A DNA stretch of 32,056 nucleotides, taken from positions 1 through 32,056 of the IMG/VR virus record IMGVR_UViG_3300044986_000207; one strand, given 5' to 3'. Below, piece by piece: positions 1-10,468 of this stretch (position 1 is its first letter; every line of letters starts with the position of its first letter). The position numbers and the translations under genes are program-made. This stretch comes from a virus. The notes beneath the pieces were generated by a model. The model was not told the DNA's origin. It was given only the letters and a program-made list of their open reading frames with translations, and did no database searches.

Positions 1-3000
1 CCAGTCTGAACAACGCCAGCAGCAGGGACTCCAGTCGGGATGCCGCCAACAGCCAATGCTTTTTTGAGTGCGCGGTAGGATGTTTCCCAGAACTTCGCAT
101 TACCAGTGGCCTCATCAATCTGTTCGTCAGTCAACTGATCAATTGCTTTGCGAGTAAGTGCAAGCGTGTCACCTATTCCAAAAATGAAACTGGAAATAAG
201 GTCGATCTGCATTGGCTTCCGCATTTGATCTGGCGAGAAGAACGACTCCGTAAAGTTTTGCAGGGTCGGGCCAACCACGGGAACGATAGAAAGCGGGGTT
301 CCCGCCACCTTTCCAAGCAACTGCGCCCAAGTCTTCTCCTTCTCTTCTTCATCTTCGGGTGGGAACAAAAGGCTGTAGAAAGCTTGGGAGATTGCCTTGC
401 TTGCAGCCAAGCTGATTGAAAGGAAGACAAGCTTTGTTGCCGCGTCTTGAAGATTCTGGCGTCCGCCCTGCTGTGCTTGAAGCATTGCTTCAGCAAACAG
501 GGAATACTGCTTGGACACCGCGCTCTGGAACATAATAAAAACCTTGAACACTGGATTTTGGCCAGCAAACTGAAACACCCCAGTGCGATCAGCGCCATGG
601 GCCGTGTTCTCGGAACGAAACATCATTCTGTTCCACTCGTTGGCAACAGCTTGGTTGAATTCTTCCGTCCCATCCTGAAGTGCCGTCCGATCCCGCACCA
701 CCTGTTGGGCAATCTTGTAGCGAACCAAAGCACCCCACCTGTCTGTTCCTTCCAGCCAACTCATGGCGGCGGTCTCAAGGTTCTTGCGCCACTTGGTGTC
801 GGATGGGGCGTTGGAAAGCCCGCTAGTAAACTCTTGGATAAACCCTCCATCGCCATACCGCTCGTTGTAATAGGGGGAATACTTGGACAAAACAGCGGCC
901 ATATCGCGGCGATCCTTGGGATTCATGGCCTTTAGTCCGTAGGGAAATGCCTTGGCAAGATATTTGAATCCATCTTTTCCGTAGTAGGCTAGTGCAATCG
1001 GAATACCTACGGGGTTTTGCATGGCGGCGTGGAGTTTAAATCCAAGGACACCGACACCAGCGTTACCGACTAAAGTGGAAAGTAGCCCCATAGGCAATCC
1101 AGCAGGGGGAGTGGTCTGTTGACGAACCATTTCCCTAATCATTTTAAGCCCATCTTCTCCGATCTTTTGTGCCAGAGGGCGGGCAATCTTCGGATCATTC
1201 AAGACCATTTCAATGTCGCGGACAATCGGCAGATAGGCTCCGATCCGCGCATCATTGGTCACATGGTAGTCAAGACGTTGCAGAAAATCCACGGCGCGGA
1301 GCTTGGACTTGGCCCGCTCGTCGCGCTCTTTGAGGTAGCCCACATCATCCACCCGCCGTTGGTAGTAGGTAATGTAGTCCATATCCTTCTTGGTCTCGGT
1401 GGTGCGAGTCCATTTGTCGGCAGTTCGGGGGTAGTAGGTGCCAGTAACCCCCTTGATCCCGTGGCCGTATGCTTGAAGTGAGGCGTTTTCTAAAATGGTA
1501 AATAGATCATTGTTATAGAGGTCCACCATCATGTCCACCATCTGGGTATCCTGATCACCCATCTTATTCAGGATCTCAAAGTAGGTGTCGGGGGTGATCT
1601 TGACGGTGTCTATGGCAGCGGTGTCCAGACGATCAATGACGTAGCCACCAGAATTGACCGCCCGCCTGAAGTTGCTCTCATCCCGAAGCGAGGCCACCAT
1701 ATCCAAGAACTCCCTACGCTGAATCTTAATCGGTTTGGAAACACCAGAGCCATCAACGCCAGTTAGTTCGATCATCTCCTTAGACCACAGGTCATAGTCA
1801 CGGGTGCCAATTTCTAGTCCCGTGATTTCTTTGACGCGGGCTTCGATCTTCTTCTTGAGGTCGCGGCGAACCCGCAACTCGTCATTGTAGGCATCAAGGG
1901 TAAGGCGGTCATAGACAAACTCGCGAAGCTTGTTGAGTCCAAAAGCCCGAAGGATATTTTCTACTCTGGCTCCTTTGTATAGAGCAATGCGGTTGAACAA
2001 ACCAATCCCCATCCCACCATCTTTGCGGGCCTTGGCGATAGACCTAACCTGATCAATCTCGGAAGAAATCTCATCTACCAATTCCATTCGGGTTTGCTGT
2101 TTGTTGAAAAGCATCTCGCCTCTAGCCACCTTATCGGCATGGAGGGTGGAGTTGACCATTGCTGCGATCTCTCGTAGAGCATCCAGACCAAGGGACTTAT
2201 CGATCTTGATAGTTTGCAGGGCTCCCTTTTGTTTCAGGTATTTCTGAACAGCCAGATCTTCCAATGCTCCGACAGGATCAGCCTCGTAGCGTTTCATGGC
2301 ATCCTCAATCTTGGCTCTGGCTTCGGGGCCGATCCCCTTCTTGCTGTAGGTCTCGACAAAATCCCGAAGCACAGCCATAGCTTCTGGACTAATCTCATTT
2401 GCTTTTACTGCCTTCTGGGCGCGATCATAGGCTTTGCGGGCTCTGGCCGTGGCGTCATCCAGTCGGGCTTCGTTGAGGCCATTCTGGGCGGCTTCCACCA
2501 CCTTCTTGAGTCCTTCTAGACCCGTGGCGCGTTCAAGGGTTAGAAGCTGGTCTCCAAGATACTGGCGCGGAACCACCTCGCGGATGATGCGCTTGGCCTG
2601 ACGAAGCTGTTCTTCTATTTGCTTTTTCTCGGTAGCCCTATCCGTCTTGGGCTTGGCAATGTTAACATCAAAGGCTACGCGGATGGCCTCGGCAATCGAA
2701 TCGATAGTCCCAGCGGCCTCTTCCAGTTTGATCATGCGTTCCTTCTCGCGCTGTTGGCGATTAGTCACGGCAGGCAAGGCCCGCTCCATCCTGACCTGTG
2801 CCCGCTCCTTGGCATTAGTGACGTTCTGGGCTAATTGGTAGACGTTAGCAAAGTCGTTGGCCGTCTTCTCGGCTTGCGCCACATCCAGATTGGTAAATTG
2901 AACGATGGCATTTTTTAGTGCCGCTGGCCCCAACCCCGACTCCATCCAAGTAGCCATGATATCTTGCAATGAATAGGTAAGTTCTTTACCACCAGTAGTT

Positions 3001-6000
3001 TCTGATCTGCTATCAAGGATATCGGAAGCCCGCTTTAAGAGGCGCAAGGCTTCAGATTCACTAGTTCCTTTTTCGGGCTTGGCAATCTCCTTACCTTCCA
3101 CCTTCACTGTCGGCATTAGCCCACCATTAAGTTCTAGCCAAGTCGCCGCAATATAAGGATTGTAGGCTTCTCCCAGATTAAAGAATTGGGGATTAAGAAA
3201 GTCTCCCAAGGTCATACCATTTTGGTAGTTGGCTTGGGCTTCTTCGCGCAACTCGGCAGGAACCTCGTCAGGAAGGATGGAATATCCCGTCACCAACTCT
3301 TGAGCCTTCTTGGCTTCGGCGCGGTTGGTCACGGTCTGGGCAACCTCTTCGGATGTGGCGTCTTCGTTGGTGTCTGGCTCTGGTTCAGGGGCAAAAACCG
3401 CACCGAAAGTAACCCCAGTTGGCCTCGCCTCCATCTGTGCGTCCTTAACAAAAACACGGGAGCCAACCATGATTGCTTCAGATCCGCCAACCACAGCCTG
3501 TCCAGTTCTTGTATCCACAAAGAAACTAGATCTAACTGGATTATATCCAACCTCAGTCCAAGAATCAGGATCATTAATGTCAATTGGAAGTTCCGTAATC
3601 GGCTCGTATTTTCCTTTAACAGTAGCAAGCCTGAACTTTCCAGCGCCCATCGCAATGTTAAGCGCACCGCCCTCGCGCATTTCGCGAGTCATAAATCTTG
3701 GATCTGTTACCTTTGCTATACCAGCAAAGGCCGCAACACTGCCAATAGTCTTGGCGTCATCGGCAACAGGAAGATGGGCTGTAATCGCATATACAGTGTC
3801 TCCAGCTTTTGTAGATTCATTGTATGTCGGAATATCTATTCTGAATTCGTATTCAGATCCAGTCTCAAGTCTTGGATTCCCGTTTTCATCAATCAATCCA
3901 ACCTTGTCTAGTTTGGCTATTCCGCCACCCGTCTTTGCCATGTATTGCTTGATCTTTTCGTCAGTTGGAATTGGATCTGCTCCCTTCGGGACAAACGGAT
4001 CAACGGCGTCAACCAAATCAGCATAGTCTCCAGCGGTAATCTCGCCGTTTTTCATCCTAACCGCCGCAACAGCAAGTTGTGGATTCCTTCTTAAAATCTT
4101 ATTAGTAGATGCCTTATTAAATGCCTTTTGTTCTTCATCGGTTCTTGGGGCATACTCATCAACGATTGCTGTGGGCTCTGGCATTGGGGCCAGCGGGGCA
4201 ATGCCTTTAGTTTCTGGGGCCGCGCCTCTTGCTGCTGTGGTTGCCGCGATTCTCTGCTCTACCGTTCCTCTAGTGGCGGGAGCTTCAAGTTCCGCCAGTG
4301 CATAGGATGCATCCACTACTGCTGCTGCCATGGTGTCGCTATCAAATCCAAACAAATCCCGAATGATGCGAACAAAACGCTCATAGATAGATGGTTGGTT
4401 CTGCACCTTGATATTCTTTAGGAGATCTTGAAATGCTGGAGAACTCCAAGTCATGGCGACAAACTCATCCAGATTGGAGAGGCCATACAATTCGTCCCAT
4501 CCAATCTTCTTACCAGTAAACTTATTAATCAAAGGATTCTTCCTCCTCCATCCACTTTTCTGGGATCTAGTAGCGTCCATATCGGCAAGCCCGCCCGCCC
4601 CGAAATATTCCTGAGTCAATCCCATCTCATCGATGGTCTGCTTATAGAGGCTAACCAGTCTCTTGATTTGTTCTGGAGTGTTTGGGTCTGCCAGAGCCTT
4701 GTCCATGGCTCGCAAGTAAACAGCGCCCTTGGCTCCGCGAACCGCACGATCCTCAACATATTTCCTAATGGCATCCGAAGTAAGGGTGTGGCCAACTTCG
4801 TGAACCAAGGTTTCGGGCATTACGATATGGGGTTGCCCGCCAACCATAGCTGGAACACGAATGAATCCTTCGTTGGCGCGGTAGGCTCTGGCTCCTCCGC
4901 GCTCCCTCTTAATAAAGTCGGCATCCAGCATCCGCAATGGAAGTTTCGCCAGCACAGAGGCTGCGCGTTGCATTATCTGCGAAAGATTGAGCGAGCGACC
5001 AGTTGCCTCAAGATCCGAAGCCCCAAGGTTCTTGTCTGCCAAAAACTGCAAAGCTTCCCTAGCAGTCATGCCGAACATGTCGGCAGACGGGAGGGCACTA
5101 CCGCCAGTTACCCTTGGCTTGGTTGCCCTTTGGGCTTCTTCTGCGGTGTGATCGACAACTGGCGGCGATACTTCTCCTGCAACCTTACGAGCGTTTCCAC
5201 CGCTTCCGAATCGCTCATTCCACTTCGATTCTGCGGTGGCGGTGGCGGCATCAATCTCGTCGGAACTAAATCCTTGGTTTGAGGCATCTTGGATGTATTG
5301 TTTTGCATCGGTTTCGGTAAGCAGTCTTTGCTCTGTCAGTATGCCAGCAAGTGCCGCTCTTTCAAGTATTGAAAGCCTACGCAGTTCCCCCTGTGCCGCA
5401 AGCCGTTTTTTAAAGATAGCTGGAGGAACGGCATAAAAGTTTCCGCCATATTGTTCAACGGCCCAATTCTGTGGCCCAGCCCAAAATCCAGAAGAAGGAA
5501 GCTTAATAATTTTGTTATTGAATATGGCTGTTGCAAGTTGGTTATCAACTCCGTATTGAGTAGATATTTCTTTGATTGCCTCTTCATCTCTGGCAATTCT
5601 TCCAGCCATGGCCTGCGCTTCAGGCGGGACATAAACATCTCCAACCAGAGTCCACCCTTCAGGCATACGCACATTCGGCGGGACTTGATCCACCCCAATA
5701 CGAAGCCCCTTGGTAATAGCCTCTGCCGCCGCCTCGCTGGCTCCAGTGTCGATTTGGATCTTTCGGGCTTCGGGCGTTAGGCGTGGACGTTGATCTTGCG
5801 GAAGTGCATCAATGCCCGCTTGGGTGAGAACTTGCTGTCCCTTGTATTCCTCGGAAAATCCTTGCTCGACAAGAGACTCAAACTCTTGCGGGGTGGCCTC
5901 GTTGCGGGCCACTCGACCAATCAGATCTACGGGCTTGGCTGCGACAAATGCTGCTTGTCCAGCGGCTACTCGTCTAGCCTGTGCTTCCTGCTCTAGGCGG

Positions 6001-9000
6001 GTGACTTCTGCTGCTGCCCTTTGCTCAAGCTCGGTGACGCCTGCTGCAACTTCTGCCTCAGTTTCGGGGATCGCGCCAGCTTCGACAGGAGGGCGAACCT
6101 CCCTAACGATTGAGGACTTGTATCTTTGGTAGTTGGGGTTGCTTTCATAAGTTGAAATATCCTGATCTAAAAGAAGGAATGGCTCGGACAACTCCGCCTT
6201 CTGGTCTTCGGATATCGGCATAGCATCGATGATCCGAAGCGCACTGTCAACCAAACGGTTGGCTTGAGCTACTTGTTCGGGATTGACCTGACGGTAAAAT
6301 TCGGGAGTCTCGGAAACCTTGCGAGCCCGCTTGCCGTCTTGGGAAACCTTGGATTCTCCTGTGTCAAAGAGATTGGCAAAGAAATTGAGGGTCGGTGAAC
6401 GCTCAATCTCAACCAAGGCTTGCGGGAACTGGACGCTATCCTCTGTGGTATCGGCCTCTTCGGTTGTTACTATTGGGGCTTGCTCGACAATCGTAGTGGT
6501 CTCAACCCGCTCTTCTTCAGGGCGGATGCGGCGTTGGCCCCTCCGCGCCCATTGAATACCTTCAACCTGATCAAGGGTTTGGTTGGGGTTAACAGCAACA
6601 GTGTATTTCTCTTGGGTGCCAAAAGGCCGAAACACAACCTCGCCGTCTTCCTCGTTCAGCGCACCGCGCATTCCTTCATAGATAAAGGTGTCTTTATCCT
6701 GAATAGAATCAGCAATGGTTCTAACCGCTGGAAGAACGCGGGCCTCCTCTTCTTCGCCGCCACCAGCACCTTCGACGGGAACTTCGCCTCGGCTGACATA
6801 GTCATCCACTAGTCCGCGCAATGAAGCAATGGCTTCTTGTGGATTGGACTCAACCACTTGAATAAACCGCTCATAGTTCTCTGGAGCCATGAAGGTCTTG
6901 AACCTTGTCTTATCAATCTCGCTAACTTTAAATTCGTTTTTATTGATGAGGTTTTCCAAGTAGGTGACATCATCTTTGAGTCCGCGAACCGTGACGGGGT
7001 TGAGTCCTTCGGCGGGACGAACCACCTCATCCACCGCAATGTTTGTAACGTCCTGAAGGATCTGAGAAACGTCATTAGCCTGAATGCGCTCCAAGGCTTG
7101 GTTAACCGTTTGGTTTCTCTGGGTAATAAAGTCTTCTGGGAGTCTCACCATTCCATCGGCAAGGCTCTCGGTGATCTTGGTTTCTACATCGGTCTTTGCC
7201 GCTTCCACCGCCTGCTTCATAGCATCGGCAGATTCGGGCGTAAGACCAGATGCGTTGTTAGCCGCTTCTTCTGCTGCCGCAATAGCTGCTTGTTCGGCGC
7301 GGAGTTGTTCCGCTCTGGCTGTATCGGCCTTATCAAGGTCTTGCAATCTGCGCTCTGTTACCGCTTCACGCCGCGCCCTGACGGTGTCAACAGCAAACTT
7401 GGCCCCACCCAATGGCAGCAATCCAAGAGCCATGGCCTTCATGTCATCCGCTCCCATGGTGGATTGGGCTTGGTGGGCGCTCACCGCATTACGCATGTAA
7501 GCTTCCTTCCACTCCTCGGTAAACTTCTCTTGTCCAACCTCAACACCAATGTTGACTGCCCCATCAATCGTCCTGCCAATCATGCTCTTTCTTGCCGCCT
7601 TGGGCATCTTCAGGAACATGGTGGGCTCAATTAGCTCGGTGACGCTCGGAAGCTGCGAGGCGTAGAATGCATCTGTAGACTCCTTGTAGAGTTGCTTCTT
7701 CTGGTCTTCAGAAAGATCATTAATGTTCTGGACGTTAGCAGCCTCCAGAAAATCTTGAACGGTAGTTTGAAACCAATCCAATCCATAGATATTGGCGTTG
7801 GCTACAGCACTTGCCGCACCAGAAACCCAAGGTGCCGCCTGTTGTCCAAGCTGGTTGATCGTCGGGCTTTTGAGTAGGGCGGCGACAGCCAAGGACAGAC
7901 CGCGAACGCCAAGCTCTCCTGCTTTTTGGGATGTAATCTGGGCTCCAACTTGACCAATAACCTGTCCAGCCATGGCGGCTGTCGGATCTCGGAAGGGATC
8001 GGCGTTCTGCTGTTGTTTGTCTATTGTTTTCTGGATTAGCTCAAAGGCAAGTTCTCTGGACTGATCTTCATCCCCAGAGTCAAGTGTATCGCGAAGCCGC
8101 TGACCATCCACAGCCATGTCAATATACCCACCAAACCCTTCGCTTGCGCCCGAAAAGTAATCCATGACCGAAGATGTAAATCCCGTTCGGCTTGATTCGT
8201 ACTCTTCTAAAACTTCGTCATCGGTCTTGCCCTCGGCGCGTTGGGCGTAATCGGGAAGCTCGCGGACAAACTTCAGTTTATCTTCGCGCTCCGCCGCTGC
8301 TGTGGCGTCAAGAGCTTCAATAGAGGCAGTGCGTTGAATCTCGTTGATCTCGCCCTCGGAAAACAGATCATCAACCAATTCCTTGGCACGGTCATAGTCT
8401 CCCTGCACATCCTTGGAGAACACGGGGCGACCTTGGACAATGGCAACTTCCTTCTCGCCCTTTTGAACGGAGATCCATTCTTCCGCGTCTCGGCGGATCT
8501 GCTCTTGCTGGTCTGCGGGAAATCCCGAAACCAACTTGCTAATAGCCTCCTCTGTCTCTGCCCTGTTTTTATTCTGGGCGTCCTTAACTCCCTGCCACGC
8601 CTCTTCTGCCACCTTCAATCCTTCGGGACGGTCTGGCATGTCAAACGGAATGTCGCCATATCCCTCGGCTACCGCCGCTCCATAATCCGCCCAAGCACGC
8701 TTGTTGTTAACCTCAAGCTGTCTAGTAAGCCATGCCGTTTCTCTCGCCGCATCAAATCCCTTGGCATAGTTCTCTGCCGAAGATTTGATTAATCCATTCT
8801 CTTGGTCTGCGTATTTCTTGGCAATGGATTCAAACGTGAAATTACGCTCTTCGATATCGGAAATAGAGCGAGCTTGCTCCATCTCTGCTGCCATTTGGGA
8901 ATCAAACTGGTAAAGTTGATCAGCCACCGCATCACCAAAGGCGGGATCAAGGCGCTTGGATTCAATCTGATTTCGGCGTTCCTCGGCGCGTTGGGATTGA

Positions 9001-9371
9001 ATGCGATCTACTTCGGGGCGCAGGGTATTGAGTCGTTCTTGTTCTCCGTAGAGCCCAACCTCCGCTTCCTTGCCAGCGTTGAACGCGCTGACCATCTGTT
9101 GGACAATCTCAGGGGTGCGCTCTGGGATCTGGGCCAATTCATTGTATTTGGCGTAATTGGCCTCGCGGGACTTGGCGAGCTTTTCAGCTGCAGCGGCAGC
9201 ACTATTATAGTCTCCTATCGGATTGGGTTCTTTAAATGCTTCCCAAGGCTTGATCTCATCCTCTTCTTCGGGCTCGGAAAAATCCGACCACGGCCCGATA
9301 GCTTCTGGAGTCAGTGTTCCAGTTGCGCTATCAGCTTCATCATCTTGGAATTCCTCCCATGGATTTGCCAT
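1..9371 (-). CDS. Giant polyvalent virion protein with metallopeptidase motif (3' end outside window)
   Basis: One uninterrupted minus-strand frame starts at the ATG at 9371 (MANPWEEF) and is still open at base 1, giving at least 3,123 residues. I read it through without finding a stop, and separate landmarks fall in the same frame. The first 700 residues are polar, rich in Glu, Ala and Gln, and probably coiled coil. HEVGHTL (His1524, Glu1525, His1528) is a zinc-peptidase HExxH motif; LDEFVA with Glu1636 is the likely third ligand. About residues 1940-1978 (GYNPVRSSFF to FVKDAQ) resemble a segment I know from phage and plasmid polyvalent proteins. Residues about 2770-3050 resemble large polyvalent-protein-associated domain 38, with hydrophobic stretches and EGTDRWGALVRY near 2874. 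It starts 5 bases after the previous stop. In comparable phages such proteins sit in the capsid and are ejected with the DNA; that role is inferred here. An RNA polymerase of the N4 type was considered, but I see no polymerase motifs. Confidence 0.88.
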   Translation of the reverse strand, partial: MANPWEEFQDDEADSATGTLTPEAIGPWSDFSEPEEEDEIKPWEAFKEPNPIGDYNSAAAAAEKLAKSREANYAKYNELAQIPERTPEIVQQMVSAFNAGKEAEVGLYGEQERLNTLRPEVDRIQSQRAEERRNQIESKRLDPAFGDAVADQLYQFDSQMAAEMEQARSISDIEERNFTFESIAKKYADQENGLIKSSAENYAKGFDAARETAWLTRQLEVNNKRAWADYGAAVAEGYGDIPFDMPDRPEGLKVAEEAWQGVKDAQNKNRAETEEAISKLVSGFPADQQEQIRRDAEEWISVQKGEKEVAIVQGRPVFSKDVQGDYDRAKELVDDLFSEGEINEIQRTASIEALDATAAAEREDKLKFVRELPDYAQRAEGKTDDEVLEEYESSRTGFTSSVMDYFSGASEGFGGYIDMAVDGQRLRDTLDSGDEDQSRELAFELIQKTIDKQQQNADPFRDPTAAMAGQVIGQVGAQITSQKAGELGVRGLSLAVAALLKSPTINQLGQQAAPWVSGAASAVANANIYGLDWFQTTVQDFLEAANVQNINDLSEDQKKQLYKESTDAFYASQLPSVTELIEPTMFLKMPKAARKSMIGRTIDGAVNIGVEVGQEKFTEEWKEAYMRNAVSAHQAQSTMGADDMKAMALGLLPLGGAKFAVDTVRARREAVTERRLQDLDKADTARAEQLRAEQAAIAAAEEAANNASGLTPESADAMKQAVEAAKTDVETKITESLADGMVRLPEDFITQRNQTVNQALERIQANDVSQILQDVTNIAVDEVVRPAEGLNPVTVRGLKDDVTYLENLINKNEFKVSEIDKTRFKTFMAPENYERFIQVVESNPQEAIASLRGLVDDYVSRGEVPVEGAGGGEEEEARVLPAVRTIADSIQDKDTFIYEGMRGALNEEDGEVVFRPFGTQEKYTVAVNPNQTLDQVEGIQWARRGQRRIRPEEERVETTTIVEQAPIVTTEEADTTEDSVQFPQALVEIERSPTLNFFANLFDTGESKVSQDGKRARKVSETPEFYRQVNPEQVAQANRLVDSALRIIDAMPISEDQKAELSEPFLLLDQDISTYESNPNYQRYKSSIVREVRPPVEAGAIPETEAEVAAGVTELEQRAAAEVTRLEQEAQARRVAAGQAAFVAAKPVDLIGRVARNEATPQEFESLVEQGFSEEYKGQQVLTQAGIDALPQDQRPRLTPEARKIQIDTGASEAAAEAITKGLRIGVDQVPPNVRMPEGWTLVGDVYVPPEAQAMAGRIARDEEAIKEISTQYGVDNQLATAIFNNKIIKLPSSGFWAGPQNWAVEQYGGNFYAVPPAIFKKRLAAQGELRRLSILERAALAGILTEQRLLTETDAKQYIQDASNQGFSSDEIDAATATAESKWNERFGSGGNARKVAGEVSPPVVDHTAEEAQRATKPRVTGGSALPSADMFGMTAREALQFLADKNLGASDLEATGRSLNLSQIMQRAASVLAKLPLRMLDADFIKRERGGARAYRANEGFIRVPAMVGGQPHIVMPETLVHEVGHTLTSDAIRKYVEDRAVRGAKGAVYLRAMDKALADPNTPEQIKRLVSLYKQTIDEMGLTQEYFGAGGLADMDATRSQKSGWRRKNPLINKFTGKKIGWDELYGLSNLDEFVAMTWSSPAFQDLLKNIKVQNQPSIYERFVRIIRDLFGFDSDTMAAAVVDASYALAELEAPATRGTVEQRIAATTAARGAAPETKGIAPLAPMPEPTAIVDEYAPRTDEEQKAFNKASTNKILRRNPQLAVAAVRMKNGEITAGDYADLVDAVDPFVPKGADPIPTDEKIKQYMAKTGGGIAKLDKVGLIDENGNPRLETGSEYEFRIDIPTYNESTKAGDTVYAITAHLPVADDAKTIGSVAAFAGIAKVTDPRFMTREMREGGALNIAMGAGKFRLATVKGKYEPITELPIDINDPDSWTEVGYNPVRSSFFVDTRTGQAVVGGSEAIMVGSRVFVKDAQMEARPTGVTFGAVFAPEPEPDTNEDATSEEVAQTVTNRAEAKKAQELVTGYSILPDEVPAELREEAQANYQNGMTLGDFLNPQFFNLGEAYNPYIAATWLELNGGLMPTVKVEGKEIAKPEKGTSESEALRLLKRASDILDSRSETTGGKELTYSLQDIMATWMESGLGPAALKNAIVQFTNLDVAQAEKTANDFANVYQLAQNVTNAKERAQVRMERALPAVTNRQQREKERMIKLEEAAGTIDSIAEAIRVAFDVNIAKPKTDRATEKKQIEEQLRQAKRIIREVVPRQYLGDQLLTLERATGLEGLKKVVEAAQNGLNEARLDDATARARKAYDRAQKAVKANEISPEAMAVLRDFVETYSKKGIGPEARAKIEDAMKRYEADPVGALEDLAVQKYLKQKGALQTIKIDKSLGLDALREIAAMVNSTLHADKVARGEMLFNKQQTRMELVDEISSEIDQVRSIAKARKDGGMGIGLFNRIALYKGARVENILRAFGLNKLREFVYDRLTLDAYNDELRVRRDLKKKIEARVKEITGLEIGTRDYDLWSKEMIELTGVDGSGVSKPIKIQRREFLDMVASLRDESNFRRAVNSGGYVIDRLDTAAIDTVKITPDTYFEILNKMGDQDTQMVDMMVDLYNNDLFTILENASLQAYGHGIKGVTGTYYPRTADKWTRTTETKKDMDYITYYQRRVDDVGYLKERDERAKSKLRAVDFLQRLDYHVTNDARIGAYLPIVRDIEMVLNDPKIARPLAQKIGEDGLKMIREMVRQQTTPPAGLPMGLLSTLVGNAGVGVLGFKLHAAMQNPVGIPIALAYYGKDGFKYLAKAFPYGLKAMNPKDRRDMAAVLSKYSPYYNERYGDGGFIQEFTSGLSNAPSDTKWRKNLETAAMSWLEGTDRWGALVRYKIAQQVVRDRTALQDGTEEFNQAVANEWNRMMFRSENTAHGADRTGVFQFAGQNPVFKVFIMFQSAVSKQYSLFAEAMLQAQQGGRQNLQDAATKLVFLSISLAASKAISQAFYSLLFPPEDEEEKEKTWAQLLGKVAGTPLSIVPVVGPTLQNFTESFFSPDQMRKPMQIDLISSFIFGIGDTLALTRKAIDQLTDEQIDEATGNAKFWETSYRALKKALAVGGIPTGVPAAGVVQT

Positions 9372-9376
9372 AGCTG

Positions 9377-10465
9377 TTATTCTCTAGCCCAATTGCTTGG
9401 ATTGGAAGCCGCTTTTTTGTCGTTGCTTGGGCCAGTATATCGGAACCCGTTTCTAACATCTCCCGTCTTGGGAAGGTTCGACGCGGGGGCTGCTGGAGCT
9501 TCTGATGGTTTTGCCCTCTCGGCAACTTTTAATTCAGCCTCTGCTCTACGGAGTCGCGCCCTTGTCTTGACGTAGTCTAGATCATCATCTTCAAGTTCCC
9601 CTTTTTCAACTGAGGCCGAAAGAGTGTCAAATTCCGCTTGAACCACATCCCTACGATCCCGCGCCTCGGTTACTGATATGGGCTTGTATTCTTCTTCTTC
9701 GGGCTCTTTGGTTTTGCGCTCGCCAGCCCTTTGTGCGGCGAGTCTTTCAATTCTTCCGTAATCGTAATCAACGACCGCCGTCTTCGGATCGGCAAATCTT
9801 GTGGCCTCAATCTCGGCCTCTGTTACACCCTCACCCAATGCCTTGTTGATTATTTCGGCCTTGGCCTTGCCAGCTTCTTGCTCTGCTTTAGTTGTGGCGG
9901 CAATTCCATAGGTTCCATTGATTCTCCTTGCCGCCTCAAGTCGCTTGGCAATGTCCTCTCTTGCGGCACCTAATGGATTTTCCAAAACCAATTGTTCTAT
10001 TTTCAGTCCAGCCTCTGGGTCACTTTTAAGGTCGATGCCCTCCAAGCCCGAAGCAATAGCATTAACTTCTGAGGATTCTTGTGCCGCATCTCGCTCATTA
10101 AGTGTTTCCAACTTTAATTGTGCCGCATATTCATTTTGTTCTTTATTGAATCTCCATCCCTCACGCTGCTGAGAAAGTCTTGTTTGCTCCATTTGCTGCA
10201 TGATGCGCTGCTGCTCCAGTGCTTTTTCTTGGGCAAGATCATATGCAGCCGCCATCCGAATGGATCTGCGTGACCCTCCAGTTGGGCGACCACCATAAGC
10301 CTCTGGAAGCGTTTCCACGGGCGCTCTTCCAGCCCTAGCTTCTTGGGCCAAATAAGCCTCTTTCTCGGACTGGGATGCCATAAGACTTGGCTTGTCCATA
10401 GTCCCGCTCAATCCTTGATAATAACCAAGAAGCTTTTCAGCCTGTTGTTCTCCGTAAGTTGCCAT
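9377..10465 (-). CDS. Probable internal virion protein, coiled coil (362 aa)
   Basis: A 362-residue protein beginning MATYGEQQAEKLLGYYQGL. The composition is highly charged, rich in Ala, Glu, Lys and Arg, with long helical stretches. Residues about 75-210 contain many Gln and Glu (QQRIMQQMEQ, AKAEIINKAL), and about 260-320 is another charged helical part (LDYVKTRARLRRAEAELKVAE). The C-terminus is Pro- and Asn-rich and ends NPSNWARE. No catalytic motif or membrane segment is seen. It sits 5 bases before the giant protein and 3 bases after the preceding gene, so it is almost certainly co-transcribed with both. By position and composition it could be an internal or ejection protein that partners the giant protein. 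That role is inferred; I recognise no named family. The start lacks a Shine-Dalgarno sequence, as in several neighbours. Confidence 0.8.
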   Translation of the reverse strand: MATYGEQQAEKLLGYYQGLSGTMDKPSLMASQSEKEAYLAQEARAGRAPVETLPEAYGGRPTGGSRRSIRMAAAYDLAQEKALEQQRIMQQMEQTRLSQQREGWRFNKEQNEYAAQLKLETLNERDAAQESSEVNAIASGLEGIDLKSDPEAGLKIEQLVLENPLGAAREDIAKRLEAARRINGTYGIAATTKAEQEAGKAKAEIINKALGEGVTEAEIEATRFADPKTAVVDYDYGRIERLAAQRAGERKTKEPEEEEYKPISVTEARDRRDVVQAEFDTLSASVEKGELEDDDLDYVKTRARLRRAEAELKVAERAKPSEAPAAPASNLPKTGDVRNGFRYTGPSNDKKAASNPSNWARE

Positions 10466-10468
10466 AAA

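Noticed and set aside
3186-5282. Several plus-strand frames of 200-280 codons opposite the giant gene
   Set aside because: They overlap a continuous minus-strand coding frame with clear motifs, and their products are irregular, Cys- and Ser-rich sequences with no domains.
1-9371. N4-like virion RNA polymerase as identity of the giant protein
   Set aside because: No polymerase catalytic motifs were found, while a zinc-peptidase motif and polyvalent-protein-like parts are present.
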